This document shows, one piece after another, positions 8,862-17,547 of a stretch of DNA of 64,000 bases. The stretch lies in the NCBI RefSeq assembly GCF_004358095.2, contig NZ_SMZJ02000001.1, positions 186,001 to 250,000 on the forward strand, written 5' to 3'. How positions within the stretch are numbered: the first letter of the stretch is position 1; every line of letters begins with the position of its first letter. The position numbers and the translations under genes are program-made. The DNA is from Seonamhaeicola sediminis. GTDB lineage: Bacteria > Bacteroidota > Bacteroidia > Flavobacteriales > Flavobacteriaceae. The notes beneath the pieces were generated by a model, which was given only the letters and a program-made list of their open reading frames with translations, did no database searches and was not told where the DNA came from.

Positions 8862-9127
8862 TGAGCAACAAAGAATTAAATAAAAAATTTCAAGAGGCTG
8901 TTGCTAGGGTTAATAAACACAAAGAACCTTTTCCTGCAGATACATTACTAAAATTATACGCTTACTATAAGAGAGCCACAAATGATTATGGCAGACCACG
9001 AAGCAGGGAAGCCTTGATAAATGCTTTTAAAACCAATGCCCTTTTTCAAGCCAGAAATATTTCTGAATTGGAGGCTAAACACAAATACATCGAGCTCGTT
9101 AACAAGTACTTTTTATACAGAGAATAA
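8861..9127 (+). CDS. Acyl-CoA-binding protein
   Basis: An 88-residue four-helix acyl-CoA-binding protein that would hold long-chain acyl-CoA in the cytoplasm. Family positions are visible: the N-terminal FQEAVARVNK helix, LKLYAYYKRATND in helix 2, then ALINAFKTNALF and ELEAKHKYIELVNKYF. The usual K.AW of helix 3 reads INAFK here. Its start overlaps the psd stop by one base (TAATG), so it belongs to the phospholipid operon. Confidence 0.85.
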   Translation: MSNKELNKKFQEAVARVNKHKEPFPADTLLKLYAYYKRATNDYGRPRSREALINAFKTNALFQARNISELEAKHKYIELVNKYFLYRE

Positions 9128-9211
9128 AAAGGTTGCCTGCCTTAAAATATTTAGTGCTAAAATCTCAAAAAACATCCGATATTAAAAAGATATCTCAAAA
9201 CAAACAAATAC

Positions 9212-9910
9212 TTAAACAAATTCAGCCTCAAAAAGCTTAGAAAAATGCTTCATTAGTTTTTCTTTAACCTCAGATTCATCAACGGTTTTCTTACCAAGTT
9301 CTACATTTAATGAAGTAACTGCTTTACCACGTATTCCACAGGGAATAATATTGTCAAAATACCCTAAATTGGCGTTAACGTTTAGAGCAAACCCATGCAT
9401 AGTAACCCAACGACTAGCACGCACACCCATAGCACAAATTTTGCGAGCAAATGGTGTTCCTACATCTAACCAAACTCCGGTTTCTCCAGAGCTTCGTTCG
9501 GCCTTTAATCCATACTCAGCTAGGGTTAAAATAATCATTTCCTCCAGTAACCTGAGGTACTTATGAATATCAGTAAAAAAGTTCTCTAAATCTAAAATAG
9601 GATATCCTACGATTTGACCAGGTCCATGGTATGTAATATCCCCACCACGATTAATTTTATAAAAGGTTGCCCCTTTTTCTTCTAGTTGAGTTTCGTTTAA
9701 GAGTAGGTTAGACAAATCACCACTTTTACCTAGAGTGTATACATGCGGATGCTCTACAAACAAAAAGTAATTATTAGTTTGTAAATTAGTTTCTTCTCTC
9801 CTACTTGTTACTTTAGTTTCTACAATACCCTTAAACAACTCCTCTTGGTAATCCCAAGTATCTTTGTAGTCCCTAAAGCCCAAATCTTGCAGTTTTACTT
9901 GCTTATTCAT
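9212..9910 (-). CDS. lipB: Octanoyl-[acyl-carrier-protein]-protein N-octanoyltransferase
   Basis: Transfers octanoate from ACP to lipoyl domains, the first step of lipoate assembly. Motifs are RGGDITYHGPGQIVGYPIL, then ARKICAMGVRASRWVTMHG (with the conserved Lys) and the catalytic-cysteine region IIPCGIRG. The ATG giving MNKQVKLQDLGF was chosen: three further codons upstream begin with a TTG that lies inside the -7 promoter box. The product has 232 residues, the normal size. A small YqaE-type gene lies immediately upstream on the same strand. Confidence 0.94.
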   Translation of the reverse strand: MNKQVKLQDLGFRDYKDTWDYQEELFKGIVETKVTSRREETNLQTNNYFLFVEHPHVYTLGKSGDLSNLLLNETQLEEKGATFYKINRGGDITYHGPGQIVGYPILDLENFFTDIHKYLRLLEEMIILTLAEYGLKAERSSGETGVWLDVGTPFARKICAMGVRASRWVTMHGFALNVNANLGYFDNIIPCGIRGKAVTSLNVELGKKTVDESEVKEKLMKHFSKLFEAEFV

Positions 9911-9916
9911 AACCTG

Positions 9917-9924
9917 CAAAATTA
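9917..9924 (-). promoter_or_regulatory. -7 promoter element of lipB
   Basis: On the minus strand TAATTTTG (TAnnTTTG) ends six bases before the lipB ATG. Transcription would begin at or one to two bases ahead of the start codon, so the mRNA is probably leaderless. Confidence 0.6.
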
Positions 9925-9943
9925 CAATATTTTTTATGTTTAT

Positions 9944-10099
9944 CTATCTAGGATTATTAAGTATTACCAAGGCTGCAATAACTCCTGGTACCCAACCGCA
10001 TAACCATAAAAGAAAAACAATAAGAATAGAGCCGCACCCCTTATCTAACACAGCTAATGGCGGACATATAATAGACAATAAAACTCTCCAAAAACCCAT
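9944..10099 (-). CDS. YqaE/Pmp3 family small membrane protein
   Basis: A 51-residue protein: MGFWRVLLSIICPPLAVLDK, a short loop GCGSILIV, a second hydrophobic stretch ending LCGWVPGVIAALVIL, and a NNPR tail. The ICPPLAV and GW.PG.IAA positions are diagnostic of the Pmp3/YqaE proteolipid family, with two transmembrane helices in the inner membrane. These are often stress-inducible and affect membrane potential or ion permeability in other organisms. It ends 34 bases before the lipB start on the same strand but lipB has its own promoter. Missed easily because of its size. Confidence 0.88.
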   Translation of the reverse strand: MGFWRVLLSIICPPLAVLDKGCGSILIVFLLWLCGWVPGVIAALVILNNPR

Positions 10100-10295
10100 G
10101 CAATTAGTGATTTATTGATTGATGTATAAGTTTGACGTTACTCCTTCCATTTTGTTACATTTAATTTACACATGCACTGGCACTTATTAACCACTGACAC
10201 AACTTTCTCGTAAACAGCGCATTAAGACACTTCTGTATTTTAAATACAAGAAAAAAAATCGCAATTGTATCATCAATAATCGTAAATCAAATGTT

Positions 10296-10303
10296 TATAT
10301 TTG
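10296..10303 (+). promoter_or_regulatory. -7 promoter element of lysS
   Basis: TATATTTG fits TAnnTTTG and ends 30 bases before the chosen lysS ATG. An in-frame TTG upstream lies within the box itself. About 50 bases further upstream is the small inverted repeat TGTATTT-T-AAATACA (10234-10248), function unknown. Confidence 0.6.
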
Positions 10304-10333
10304 TGGTCTTTAAAATTTTATATAGCATTTAAG

Positions 10334-12028
10334 ATGTCGCAATTATCAGAGCAAGAGCTTGTAAGAAGAGAAAAGTTAGGAAAATTACGTGAATTGGGAA
10401 TTAATCCATATCCTGCAGATTTATATCCGGTAAATCATACTTCAAAACAAATAAAAGAACAGTTTGAAGAAGGTAAACAAGTGATTATTGCTGGTAGATT
10501 GATGATGATTAAAGTACAAGGAAAAGCCAGTTTTGCGCAGTTGCAAGATAGTGAAGGAAAAATACAAGTGTACTTTAACAGAGATGAAATTTGCCCTGGA
10601 GAAGACAAGACAAAATATAATGACTTATTTAAAAAGCTGATTGATTTTGGTGATTTTATTGGAATTGAAGGCGAACTATTTGTTACTCAGGTTGGTGAAA
10701 AAACGGTTAAGGTTAAGGATTTTACCTTACTTAGCAAAGCTTTAAAACCGCTTCCGTTACCAAAGGAAAAAGATGGGGTTGTATACGATGCTTTTACAGA
10801 TCCTGAACAGCGGTATAGACAACGTTATGCTGATTTGGTGGTAAATCCTAATGTAAAACAGGTTTTCATAAAACGCACTAAACTGTTTAATGCCATGCGT
10901 CAGTTTTTTAACGATGCTGGATATTTTGAGGTAGAAACTCCAGTATTACAACCTATCCCGGGTGGGGCTGCTGCAAGACCTTTTATTACACACCACAATA
11001 CTTTGGATATTCCTCTATATATGAGAATTGCCAATGAATTGTACTTAAAAAGACTCATTGTTGGAGGTTTTGATGGTGTTTATGAGTTTTCTAAAAATTT
11101 CAGAAATGAAGGCATGGATAGAACTCATAATCCAGAGTTTACGGCTATGGAAATTTACGTGTCATATAAGGACTATAATTGGATGATGGACTTCTGTGAG
11201 CGTTTGTTAGAGCATTGTGCCTTAGCTGTGAACGGAACAACTAAAGCTACTTTTGGTGAACATGAAGTTGATTTTAAAGCACCGTATGCCCGCGTAACCA
11301 TGGCGGACGCTATCAAACATTTTACAGGTTTTGATATAACAGGAAAGACTGAAGATGACATAAGACAAGCCGCTATAGATTTAGGTATTGAAGTAGACGC
11401 CTCCATGGGTAAAGGAAAGCTAATTGATGAAATATTTGGTGAAAAATGCGAAGGCAATTACATCCAACCAACTTTCATTACAGACTACCCAAAAGAGATG
11501 AGCCCGTTATGTAAAGAACACAGGGACAATCCTGAATTAACAGAGCGTTTTGAATTAATGGTTTGTGGAAAAGAAATAGCTAACGCTTATTCTGAGTTGA
11601 ACGACCCCATTGACCAACGTGAGCGTTTTGAACACCAATTAAAACTAGCAGAAAAAGGTGATGACGAAGCCACTGAGTTTATAGATTTTGATTTTTTAAG
11701 AGCCTTAGAATATGGAATGCCACCAACATCGGGCATGGGAATTGGAATGGATAGATTAATTATGTTTTTAACCAATAACCAATCTATTCAAGAAGTATTG
11801 TTCTTTCCGCAAATGAAACCTGAGAAAAAGCCTGTAGCTTTAAGCGATGACGCTAAAGCCATTTTTGATATCTTAAAAAAATCCGAAGCCATAGGGCTTT
11901 CTGAACTGAAAACACAGTCAGGATTATCAAATAAAAAATGGGATAAATCTATTAAAGAGCTTACCAAAAACAGTCATGCAAAAGTTGAAAAAACTGATGA
12001 AGGTCTGTTGGTAAAAGTTGTTTTATAA
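10334..12028 (+). CDS. lysS: Lysine--tRNA ligase, class II, with C-terminal extension
   Basis: Charges tRNA-Lys with lysine. An N-terminal OB-fold anticodon domain (IIAGRLMMIKVQGKASFAQL) is followed by the class II core: motif 2 at about residue 256 (FRNEGMDRTHNPEFTAMEIY) and motif 3 at about 467-477 (GMGIGMDRLIM). The ATG giving MSQLSEQELVRREKL was chosen over an upstream TTG inside the promoter. The core ends near residue 500; about 63 residues follow (LSDDAKAIFDILKKSEAIGL onward) that look like a small winged-helix-type module, beyond the roughly 500-residue bacterial enzyme. Confidence 0.95.
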   Translation: MSQLSEQELVRREKLGKLRELGINPYPADLYPVNHTSKQIKEQFEEGKQVIIAGRLMMIKVQGKASFAQLQDSEGKIQVYFNRDEICPGEDKTKYNDLFKKLIDFGDFIGIEGELFVTQVGEKTVKVKDFTLLSKALKPLPLPKEKDGVVYDAFTDPEQRYRQRYADLVVNPNVKQVFIKRTKLFNAMRQFFNDAGYFEVETPVLQPIPGGAAARPFITHHNTLDIPLYMRIANELYLKRLIVGGFDGVYEFSKNFRNEGMDRTHNPEFTAMEIYVSYKDYNWMMDFCERLLEHCALAVNGTTKATFGEHEVDFKAPYARVTMADAIKHFTGFDITGKTEDDIRQAAIDLGIEVDASMGKGKLIDEIFGEKCEGNYIQPTFITDYPKEMSPLCKEHRDNPELTERFELMVCGKEIANAYSELNDPIDQRERFEHQLKLAEKGDDEATEFIDFDFLRALEYGMPPTSGMGIGMDRLIMFLTNNQSIQEVLFFPQMKPEKKPVALSDDAKAIFDILKKSEAIGLSELKTQSGLSNKKWDKSIKELTKNSHAKVEKTDEGLLVKVVL

Positions 12029-12049
12029 TCTGAATTTAAAAAAACAAAA

Positions 12050-12073
12050 ACCCGGTCATAAGTATGACTGGGT
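12050..12073 (+). terminator. Rho-independent terminator after lysS
   Basis: ACCCGGTCATA-AG-TATGACTGGGT forms an 11-bp stem with one G/T wobble, preceded by an A run and followed by only a weak T tract, so it may act in either direction. It begins 22 bases after the lysS stop. Confidence 0.6.
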
Positions 12074-12334
12074 TTGTTCGTAAAACTAACTAATAACTTA
12101 ACTAAATATAATGTTAAATCTAATTTCTTTTTAATGAAAATTAAACTATACCACAAATTGACAATAAAAAAGTCATTCTACATAACTTGTTTAGAAAGGT
12201 TTAACAGATTATACATAATTTTATAATTTCATTAAGAGAAAACTTTTCAATTTAAAAATTAGTAACTATCTCTAATCAACTTCTGTGTTTACATAGTCTT
12301 TAACAGACATATTGTTTATAATGTATTTATAGAT
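12074..12334. other. Intergenic stretch with no clear gene
   Basis: Strongly A+T-rich and stop-rich in all frames. Apart from the lysS terminator before it and a TAGATTTG motif at 12330-12337 that resembles a -7 promoter element, I see no gene, RNA or repeat. Confidence 0.4.
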
Positions 12335-12529
12335 TTGGTAAAGCGCTTATATAATAATCCGGAAGAGGTGACTACAGAATCATTTAAGAACACCGTTAAA
12401 AATTCATTTGAATGGACCAATGCTAAACGAGAAGATATTTTTGTAATGAGTTTTTACGCTTGGTTAAAGAGTAAAATGACAAAAACGCCCATTTATAAAA
12501 CCACTTTAGATGTCATAAAAGACAACTAG
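12335..12529 (+). CDS. Small hypothetical protein
   Basis: Up to 64 residues, basic and polar, with the compact C-terminal part SFEWTNAKREDIFVMSFYAW followed by LKSKMTKTPIYKTTL. The composition looks like a real folded protein, not a chance frame. I do not recognise the family. The start is unclear: the first possible codon is a TTG that overlaps a TAGATTTG motif, a GTG lies 33 bases further on, and the frame also stays open upstream without an ATG (HIVYNVFIDLVKRLY), so the gene could be truncated. No signal peptide or membrane segment. Confidence 0.45.
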   Translation: MVKRLYNNPEEVTTESFKNTVKNSFEWTNAKREDIFVMSFYAWLKSKMTKTPIYKTTLDVIKDN

Positions 12530-12594
12530 TTTTTAAGGTTATTTATCAACCACTCTAAGCTAAACTAAAAAAGGCTCAAAAGAAAAAATTCATG

Positions 12595-12602
12595 TACTTT
12601 TG
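12595..12602 (+). promoter_or_regulatory. -7 promoter element for the gene at 12607
   Basis: TACTTTTG (TAnnTTTG) ends four bases before the ATG of MFKKATLI. An earlier in-frame ATG lies upstream of the box and so is not the start. Confidence 0.55.
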
Positions 12603-12606
12603 CCCA

Positions 12607-13827
12607 ATGTTTAAAAAGGCTACCCTAATTCTTAACCTAACCTGCGTATTTTTAATGCTTGGACAAACACCAGATAGTTTGGCTATTAAAAATGGCATTG
12701 AGAATCCTTCTCTTTTAAGCATTCATCACTTTGGTATTTTTAGCTCTAGGCTTAACACTAACTTTAAACTCAGATCCGCTAAAGACAAGTCGCTTTCATT
12801 TAATTACACCAGCGGAAACTTATTTCATCCTTTTGTTGAGGGCTATTTTCCTGAAAATACAGACATTAGAAAACAATTTAGTGAAACCATATGGTACTTG
12901 CGCCCTTTTAATTTCATAGACCAAGAAACAACTCCTGCAGAGTATATGAATATTGTTATTGATGCTGTTATAAAGGAGTTTAGAGCCAGTCTCAATATTC
13001 CTATTAATAACAATCAGGAATTTACCATTACACTACGCTCTTATCTCATTACAAAAGGGAAGCATCCATTTTCGGTTTTTACAAGTGATGAATCTATTGA
13101 GTGGTTTCACAGTAACATTGCAGGTGGTGAAGACCCTTACGGAAGGCGCTATTATGGCTTAAACCAAGTAAATTTTGAATATTTAGACCGAAACGGACAT
13201 ACTTTAAAGCTTAATAATAATGACTTTTTTATAGGAGGTATTGAATTTTCTCATTACTATTACCCTTCCTGGTCAATAAGCAAAAACAGGAATATCTACA
13301 TTAATTTTGGGAGCCATTTAGGAATAAACACCTCTACTTTTAATCCATCTGTTGATTTTGGGTTATCTGCAAATGCTGTAAAACACATTCCGTTTAAAAA
13401 TCAGTTTCAATTCAACTTTGGAGTGGGTGCTAATATTCTTCGAAAAAACCTCCTTACGTTTAGTGATGACACCATTGATTTAGGAAACAACAAGTATTTA
13501 GGAACATTTGAAAGCAATTTAGAACTCTCTAAATCTACAAAAAGGGGCAATTATAATGCACTAGGAATAAATTTTCAAATACAAACAAGCTATAATAAAA
13601 AAGAGGAAGCTAATTATTACCATTTAAAAGGTAAATGGCAAGAAATTAATGGCGGTTGGCATCATGGTGTTAGAACACTATACAACAACCTTTCTACTTG
13701 GTCATTAATCTATACTTACAATCATTCTAAATACAAAATTTCACTTTTCATAAAACAAGATTTAGAGGTTCATAACGCTCCTGATTTTCAAACAGGCATT
13801 CAATTAAAAGTCCCAATTTTAAAGTAG
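12607..13827 (+). CDS. Secreted, probably outer-membrane beta-barrel, protein of unknown function
   Basis: About 406 residues. The start MFKKATLILNLTCVFLMLGQ is a signal peptide with cleavage near residue 15-20. The rest alternates polar and aromatic/hydrophobic residues with many short turns rich in N, G, D and S, for example FGSHLGINTSTFNPSVDFGL and FNFGVGANILRKNLLTF, as expected of a beta-barrel. It ends in hydrophobic strand LKVPILK. I do not recognise a named family with confidence. No neighbour shares its strand within 100 bases, so it is probably monocistronic from the promoter that abuts it. Confidence 0.75.
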   Translation: MFKKATLILNLTCVFLMLGQTPDSLAIKNGIENPSLLSIHHFGIFSSRLNTNFKLRSAKDKSLSFNYTSGNLFHPFVEGYFPENTDIRKQFSETIWYLRPFNFIDQETTPAEYMNIVIDAVIKEFRASLNIPINNNQEFTITLRSYLITKGKHPFSVFTSDESIEWFHSNIAGGEDPYGRRYYGLNQVNFEYLDRNGHTLKLNNNDFFIGGIEFSHYYYPSWSISKNRNIYINFGSHLGINTSTFNPSVDFGLSANAVKHIPFKNQFQFNFGVGANILRKNLLTFSDDTIDLGNNKYLGTFESNLELSKSTKRGNYNALGINFQIQTSYNKKEEANYYHLKGKWQEINGGWHHGVRTLYNNLSTWSLIYTYNHSKYKISLFIKQDLEVHNAPDFQTGIQLKVPILK

Positions 13828-13913
13828 TTTTTCTAGGTATAAACTTCATTTGTCGTTAATGGCTCATTTGTTAATTTATAGTTAAAATTAATTATTCATT
13901 AAACCTTTTTAAC

Positions 13914-13926
13914 TTGACTAAGTCAA
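13914..13926. promoter_or_regulatory. Palindrome TTGACT-A-AGTCAA upstream of the Spy-like gene
   Basis: A perfect 6+1+6 inverted repeat 40 bases before the start codon of the LTXXQ-type protein gene. Its location fits an operator or the recognition site of a stress regulator. No TAnnTTTG box was found for that gene, which agrees with a non-housekeeping promoter. Confidence 0.4.
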
Positions 13927-13966
13927 AAGGGCAATTAAAATCCTTAAAGACTTAAACATTAAAAGA

Positions 13967-14440
13967 ATGAAAAAACTAGTTTTAATTGCAATTACGCTAA
14001 TGACTGTTCAAGCGTTTGCACAACAAAAAAAAGGCGAAGGCAATAAAGAAAGAATGCATAAAATGCAGAACCTCTCACCTGAAGAAGCTGCTACAATGCA
14101 AACCAAAAGGTTGACTTTACATTTAGATTTAAACGAAAAACAGCAAGCTGAAGTACAAAAACTACTTTTAGCCAATGCTGAGGCTCGTAAAGCGAAAATG
14201 GAAGAAATGAAGGCAAAAAGAGAAAAAGGAGAATTGCAAAAGCCAACAAAAGAAGAACGCCTTAAAATGGCGAACGCTAGATTAGATCATCAAATTGCAA
14301 TGAAATCTAAAATGAAAGAGATTTTAAGTGAAGAGCAATTTGCTAAATGGGAAAAAATGCAAGCACGCATGGCACATAAAGGCAAAGAAAAAAGAAAAAT
14401 GCAAGACAACAAAAGAATGCACCAAAAGAAAAAAGAATAG
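13967..14440 (+). CDS. Periplasmic Spy/CpxP-like (LTXXQ-type) protein
   Basis: A 157-residue exported helical protein. The signal peptide is MKKLVLIAITLMTVQAFAQ, cleaved after AFA. The mature part has two LTXXQ-like helices, LHLDLNEKQQAEVQKLL and KEILSEEQFAKWEKMQ, connected by charged K/E/M-rich helix. Relatives of Spy and CpxP act as periplasmic chaperones or stress sensors. The rather methionine- and lysine-rich tail (ARMAHKGKEKRKMQ) is unusual and could bind metal or anionic ligands; that is speculation. A palindrome lies just upstream and a terminator just downstream. Confidence 0.75.
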   Translation: MKKLVLIAITLMTVQAFAQQKKGEGNKERMHKMQNLSPEEAATMQTKRLTLHLDLNEKQQAEVQKLLLANAEARKAKMEEMKAKREKGELQKPTKEERLKMANARLDHQIAMKSKMKEILSEEQFAKWEKMQARMAHKGKEKRKMQDNKRMHQKKKE

Positions 14441-14476
14441 AGTTTTAGTTTGTTGATTGATTATAGTTTGAAAATG

Positions 14477-14513
14477 AAAAAGGCAATTCAGAATATTGAA
14501 TTGCCTTTTTTCT
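14477..14513. terminator. Bidirectional terminator between the Spy-like gene and hemL
   Basis: AAAAAGGCAATTCA and TGAATTGCCTTTTT form a perfect 14-bp stem around a six-base loop, with A and T runs on both sides. It sits between two convergent genes and can serve both. Confidence 0.85.
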
Positions 14514-15800
14514 TTATAACGTTTTAGCTACTTTATCTATAGCTTCAATAGTAAAATCTAAATCTTGATATGTTAAAGCATCTGTAATAAACCATGTTTC
14601 AAAAGCACTTGGCGCAATATAAACACCTTCGTTTAACAGTCCATGAAAAAACTTTTTAAAAGTGTCATTGTTTCCTTTAGCTGCCGTATCAAAATTAGTA
14701 ACTGCGCCTTCATCAAAATGAACAGAAATCATGGAACCTACTCTATTAATGGTATGCACAATTTTATTGGCTTTTAAAACGCTACTAATCCCGTTGTGAA
14801 GATATGCAGTTTTATCTTCCAACCTCATAAAAATACCGCTATCATTATTTAGTTCATTTAACATTGCTAAACCAGCAGCCATAGCTAACGGATTCCCACT
14901 TAAAGTACCAGCTTGATATACGGGACCTAATGGCGCCAAATGGTTCATGATTTCATTTCTTGAAGCAAAAGCGCCTACAGGTAAACCACCACCAATTACT
15001 TTTCCAAAACAAACAATATCTGCTTTAATTCTGTATAATTCTTGTGCACCTCCTTTAGATAACCTGAAACCTGTCATGACCTCATCAAAAATCAACAAAA
15101 TATCATTAGCATCACAAACTTCTCTCAGGCTTTCTAAAAATCCTTCTTTTGGAGGAATACACCCCATATTACCAGCAACTGGCTCAATAATAATACATGC
15201 AATTTCATTTTTATTAGCCTTTATAAGTGTCTGTACATTGTCAATATCGTTATAGTTGGCCAGTAAGGTGTCTTTAGCCGTACCTTGAGTAACTCCGGGG
15301 CTATTTGGTGTTCCAAAAGTACTAGCTCCACTTCCCGCCTGAATTAAAAACGAATCACTATGCCCATGATAACAACCCGCAAATTTTATAACCTTGTCTT
15401 TTCCTGTAAAGCCTCTAGCCAATCTAACAGCACTCATACAAGCTTCGGTTCCCGAGTTAACAAATCTAATCTTATCAATATTAGGCACCATAGAAACAGC
15501 TAACTCAGCTATTTTAGTTTCAATCTCGGTGGGCATTCCAAACGAAGTCCCTTTCTGTGCTTTTTCAATAACCGCATCAACTACGGGCTTGTGCGCATGC
15601 CCTAAAATCATGGGACCCCATGAGTTTATATAATCAATCAGGCGATTTCCGTCTTCATCATATAAATAAGCCCCTTTGGCTTCTTTTACAAAAATAGGAG
15701 TTCCTCCTACACCTTTAAAGGCTCTTACCGGCGAGTTTACGCCACCCGGAATTACTTTTTCTGCTTCGGAAAATAAAGCACTACTTCTCTTATAAATCAT
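14514..15800 (-). CDS. hemL: Glutamate-1-semialdehyde 2,1-aminomutase
   Basis: PLP enzyme that makes 5-aminolevulinate, the C5 route to heme. The 428-residue protein carries [13 protein letters not shown] at its start, the substrate-facing [36 protein letters not shown], and the PLP-lysine segment [15 protein letters not shown] (Lys near residue 264). It is the last gene of a three-gene minus-strand cluster, only three bases behind the LysM lipoprotein gene. The functional link between those genes is not obvious. Confidence 0.96.
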   Translation of the reverse strand: MIYKRSSALFSEAEKVIPGGVNSPVRAFKGVGGTPIFVKEAKGAYLYDEDGNRLIDYINSWGPMILGHAHKPVVDAVIEKAQKGTSFGMPTEIETKIAELAVSMVPNIDKIRFVNSGTEACMSAVRLARGFTGKDKVIKFAGCYHGHSDSFLIQAGSGASTFGTPNSPGVTQGTAKDTLLANYNDIDNVQTLIKANKNEIACIIIEPVAGNMGCIPPKEGFLESLREVCDANDILLIFDEVMTGFRLSKGGAQELYRIKADIVCFGKVIGGGLPVGAFASRNEIMNHLAPLGPVYQAGTLSGNPLAMAAGLAMLNELNNDSGIFMRLEDKTAYLHNGISSVLKANKIVHTINRVGSMISVHFDEGAVTNFDTAAKGNNDTFKKFFHGLLNEGVYIAPSAFETWFITDALTYQDLDFTIEAIDKVAKTL

Positions 15801-15803
15801 TAG

Positions 15804-16592
15804 TTAATTGTTTGATGGCTCTACTTGTAATATCTGGCCAATACTAAGCGCTGTATCAGTTAAACCATTTATATTTTGAAGTTCTTTTACTGTTAGATTG
15901 TATTTTTTTGAAATAGAGTACATTGTATCTCCTTTTACCACTACATAGGTTTCTGGCAAAACAGCTTCTTCAATATTTTGATATTTATCTCCCAAAACCT
16001 CCTTATCATATTTATACAATTGGTAGCGTTCAATTAAGGAAATTAATTTTTGCGGATACTTTCGGTCTGTTGCATACCCTGCAGCCTTTAATCCTTTGGC
16101 CCAGGCTTTATAATCACTTTGCTTTAGCTCAAATAGACCTGCATATCGTTTTCTATCTTTTAGGAATAGTGAGTGGTCTCTAAATGAGTATTTGGCATCT
16201 TTATACTTCCTAAAACATTCACCTTTTTTATCGTCATCATGATAAATTCGAGCCCCTATCCAATCGTGACATTTAATACCAAAATGGTTATTAGCTTTCA
16301 CTGACAACCTACCATTACCTGAACCAGACTCTAGTATACCTTGAGCCAAGGTAATACTTGCGGGTATATTATACAATTGCATTTCATGTTGCGCTATAGC
16401 TCTGTAGGCATCAATATAACGCTCTGTATCATTAGCATAAACTTTTTTTAAAGTTACGTTAGGTATTGGAGTTTCTTCTGTTTTTACAATAGTTTCAGTT
16501 TTTGTTATTTCTGGTTTATCAACAATCCTTTTTCTGGTTTTACAACTAAACATAAAACTCATTAAACATATTATTAACAGTAATTTTTTCAT
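15804..16592 (-). CDS. Lipoprotein N-acetylglucosaminidase with LysM domain
   Basis: A peptidoglycan hydrolase of the GH73 (glucosaminidase) type. The lipoprotein signal ends at Cys17 (LMSFMFSC). The catalytic domain (about residues 65-190) includes PASITLAQGILESGSGNGRL with the likely acid Glu, NNHFGIKCHDW, and a second core motif YKAWAKGLKAAGYATD. A LysM repeat at about 215-258 (YVVVKGDTMYSISKKYNLTV) would bind glycan. It lies between the acd-like gene and hemL, with stop and start codons abutting the former (TAAATG), so translation is probably coupled. Confidence 0.93.
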   Translation of the reverse strand: MKKLLLIICLMSFMFSCKTRKRIVDKPEITKTETIVKTEETPIPNVTLKKVYANDTERYIDAYRAIAQHEMQLYNIPASITLAQGILESGSGNGRLSVKANNHFGIKCHDWIGARIYHDDDKKGECFRKYKDAKYSFRDHSLFLKDRKRYAGLFELKQSDYKAWAKGLKAAGYATDRKYPQKLISLIERYQLYKYDKEVLGDKYQNIEEAVLPETYVVVKGDTMYSISKKYNLTVKELQNINGLTDTALSIGQILQVEPSNN

Positions 16593-17504
16593 TTATTCAA
16601 TTATTGGTAATCCTTTCTTTTTTAAAACCGAATTCATTCCACCAACCCCTTGTAACCCTCCTGTATGAATAGCTAAAATTTTTGTCCCTTTTTTAAAAAA
16701 TCCTTTTTTTATCAAATCATAAATTCCGAATAGCATTTTTCCAGTATAAATAGGGTCTAGAGAAATTGCGTTATCTGCTTTGAATTTATTAATAAACGTA
16801 ATCAATTCTTCGTTTATTTTGGCATAACCACCAAAATGATAATCGGTAATTAAATTCCAATTGGTCTTGGTAACAAATTTACTAATATCTTCTTTTAAAA
16901 AGCTGCCTTTTAAAGCCGGAAATCCTAAAACTTGTTGACTAGGTTTTGAACAATTTATAAGACCTGAAATAGTCCCTCCCGTGCCAACAGCAGAACAAAC
17001 GTAATCAAATTCCTTGTCGGCTTTGCTTAGTATTTCTTCACAACCTTTTACCGCCAAATAATTGGTTCCACCTTCAGGCACTAAATAAAAATTCCCAAAA
17101 AACTCATTTAAATGCTTCTGAAAACCAGCACTTGTTTTATTTCGATACAGATCTCTAGAAATAAACTCAAATTGCATACCATTAAATTTAGCAAAACTAA
17201 GCGTTTCATTATCATTCACCTTACCTTTCAGTTCCTCTCCTCTGATAATACCAATAGTTTTAAAACCAAATACTTTACCTGCATAAGCAACCGCCGCAAT
17301 ATGATTTGAAAAAGCACCTCCAAAAGTTAAAAGTGTATCACACCCCCTAGATTGTGCTTCTAAAAGGTTATATTTCAACTTTCTATACTTGTTACCAGAA
17401 ACAAACGGATGAATTTTATCCTCGCGTTTTACATATAATTCTACACCCCAATTTTTAGGTAATATTACAGGTTGATTTACGCTATTTTCAACTCTAAAAT
17501 TCAT
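16593..17504 (-). CDS. ACC deaminase / D-cysteine desulfhydrase family PLP enzyme
   Basis: Fold-type II PLP enzyme of the ACC-deaminase/D-cysteine-desulfhydrase family. VKREDKIHPFVSGNKYRKLK contains the PLP lysine (SGNKYRK), followed by LLTFGGAFSNHIAAVAYAG, FYLVPEGGTN and CSAVGTGGTISGL, and HTGGLQG at the end. D-cysteine desulfhydrase is the commoner activity in this group; true ACC deaminase cannot be claimed. The ATG was chosen over a TTG one codon upstream. It leads the acd-glucosaminidase-hemL cluster and lies divergent from a small cysteine-rich gene. Confidence 0.88.
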   Translation of the reverse strand: MNFRVENSVNQPVILPKNWGVELYVKREDKIHPFVSGNKYRKLKYNLLEAQSRGCDTLLTFGGAFSNHIAAVAYAGKVFGFKTIGIIRGEELKGKVNDNETLSFAKFNGMQFEFISRDLYRNKTSAGFQKHLNEFFGNFYLVPEGGTNYLAVKGCEEILSKADKEFDYVCSAVGTGGTISGLINCSKPSQQVLGFPALKGSFLKEDISKFVTKTNWNLITDYHFGGYAKINEELITFINKFKADNAISLDPIYTGKMLFGIYDLIKKGFFKKGTKILAIHTGGLQGVGGMNSVLKKKGLPIIE

Positions 17505-17509
17505 CAATG

Positions 17510-17517
17510 CGAAGATA
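17510..17517 (-). promoter_or_regulatory. Near-consensus -7 element of the acd-like gene
   Basis: The minus strand reads TATCTTCG, one base off TAnnTTTG, ending five bases before the ATG. If used, the transcript would be leaderless like several neighbours. Confidence 0.4.
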
Positions 17518-17534
17518 CTTTTTACTAATTAAAC

Positions 17535-17542
17535 TATCTTTG
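17535..17542 (+). promoter_or_regulatory. -7 promoter element of the small cysteine-rich gene
   Basis: TATCTTTG (TAnnTTTG) ends five bases before the ATG at 17548. The two divergent -7 elements in this region are only 17 bases apart. Confidence 0.55.
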
Positions 17543-17547
17543 TAATC

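Noticed and set aside
9936-10118. A 60-codon plus-strand frame rich in H, T and P
   Set aside because: The opposite strand encodes a clear YqaE/Pmp3 protein with diagnostic residues, so the plus-strand frame is a shadow.
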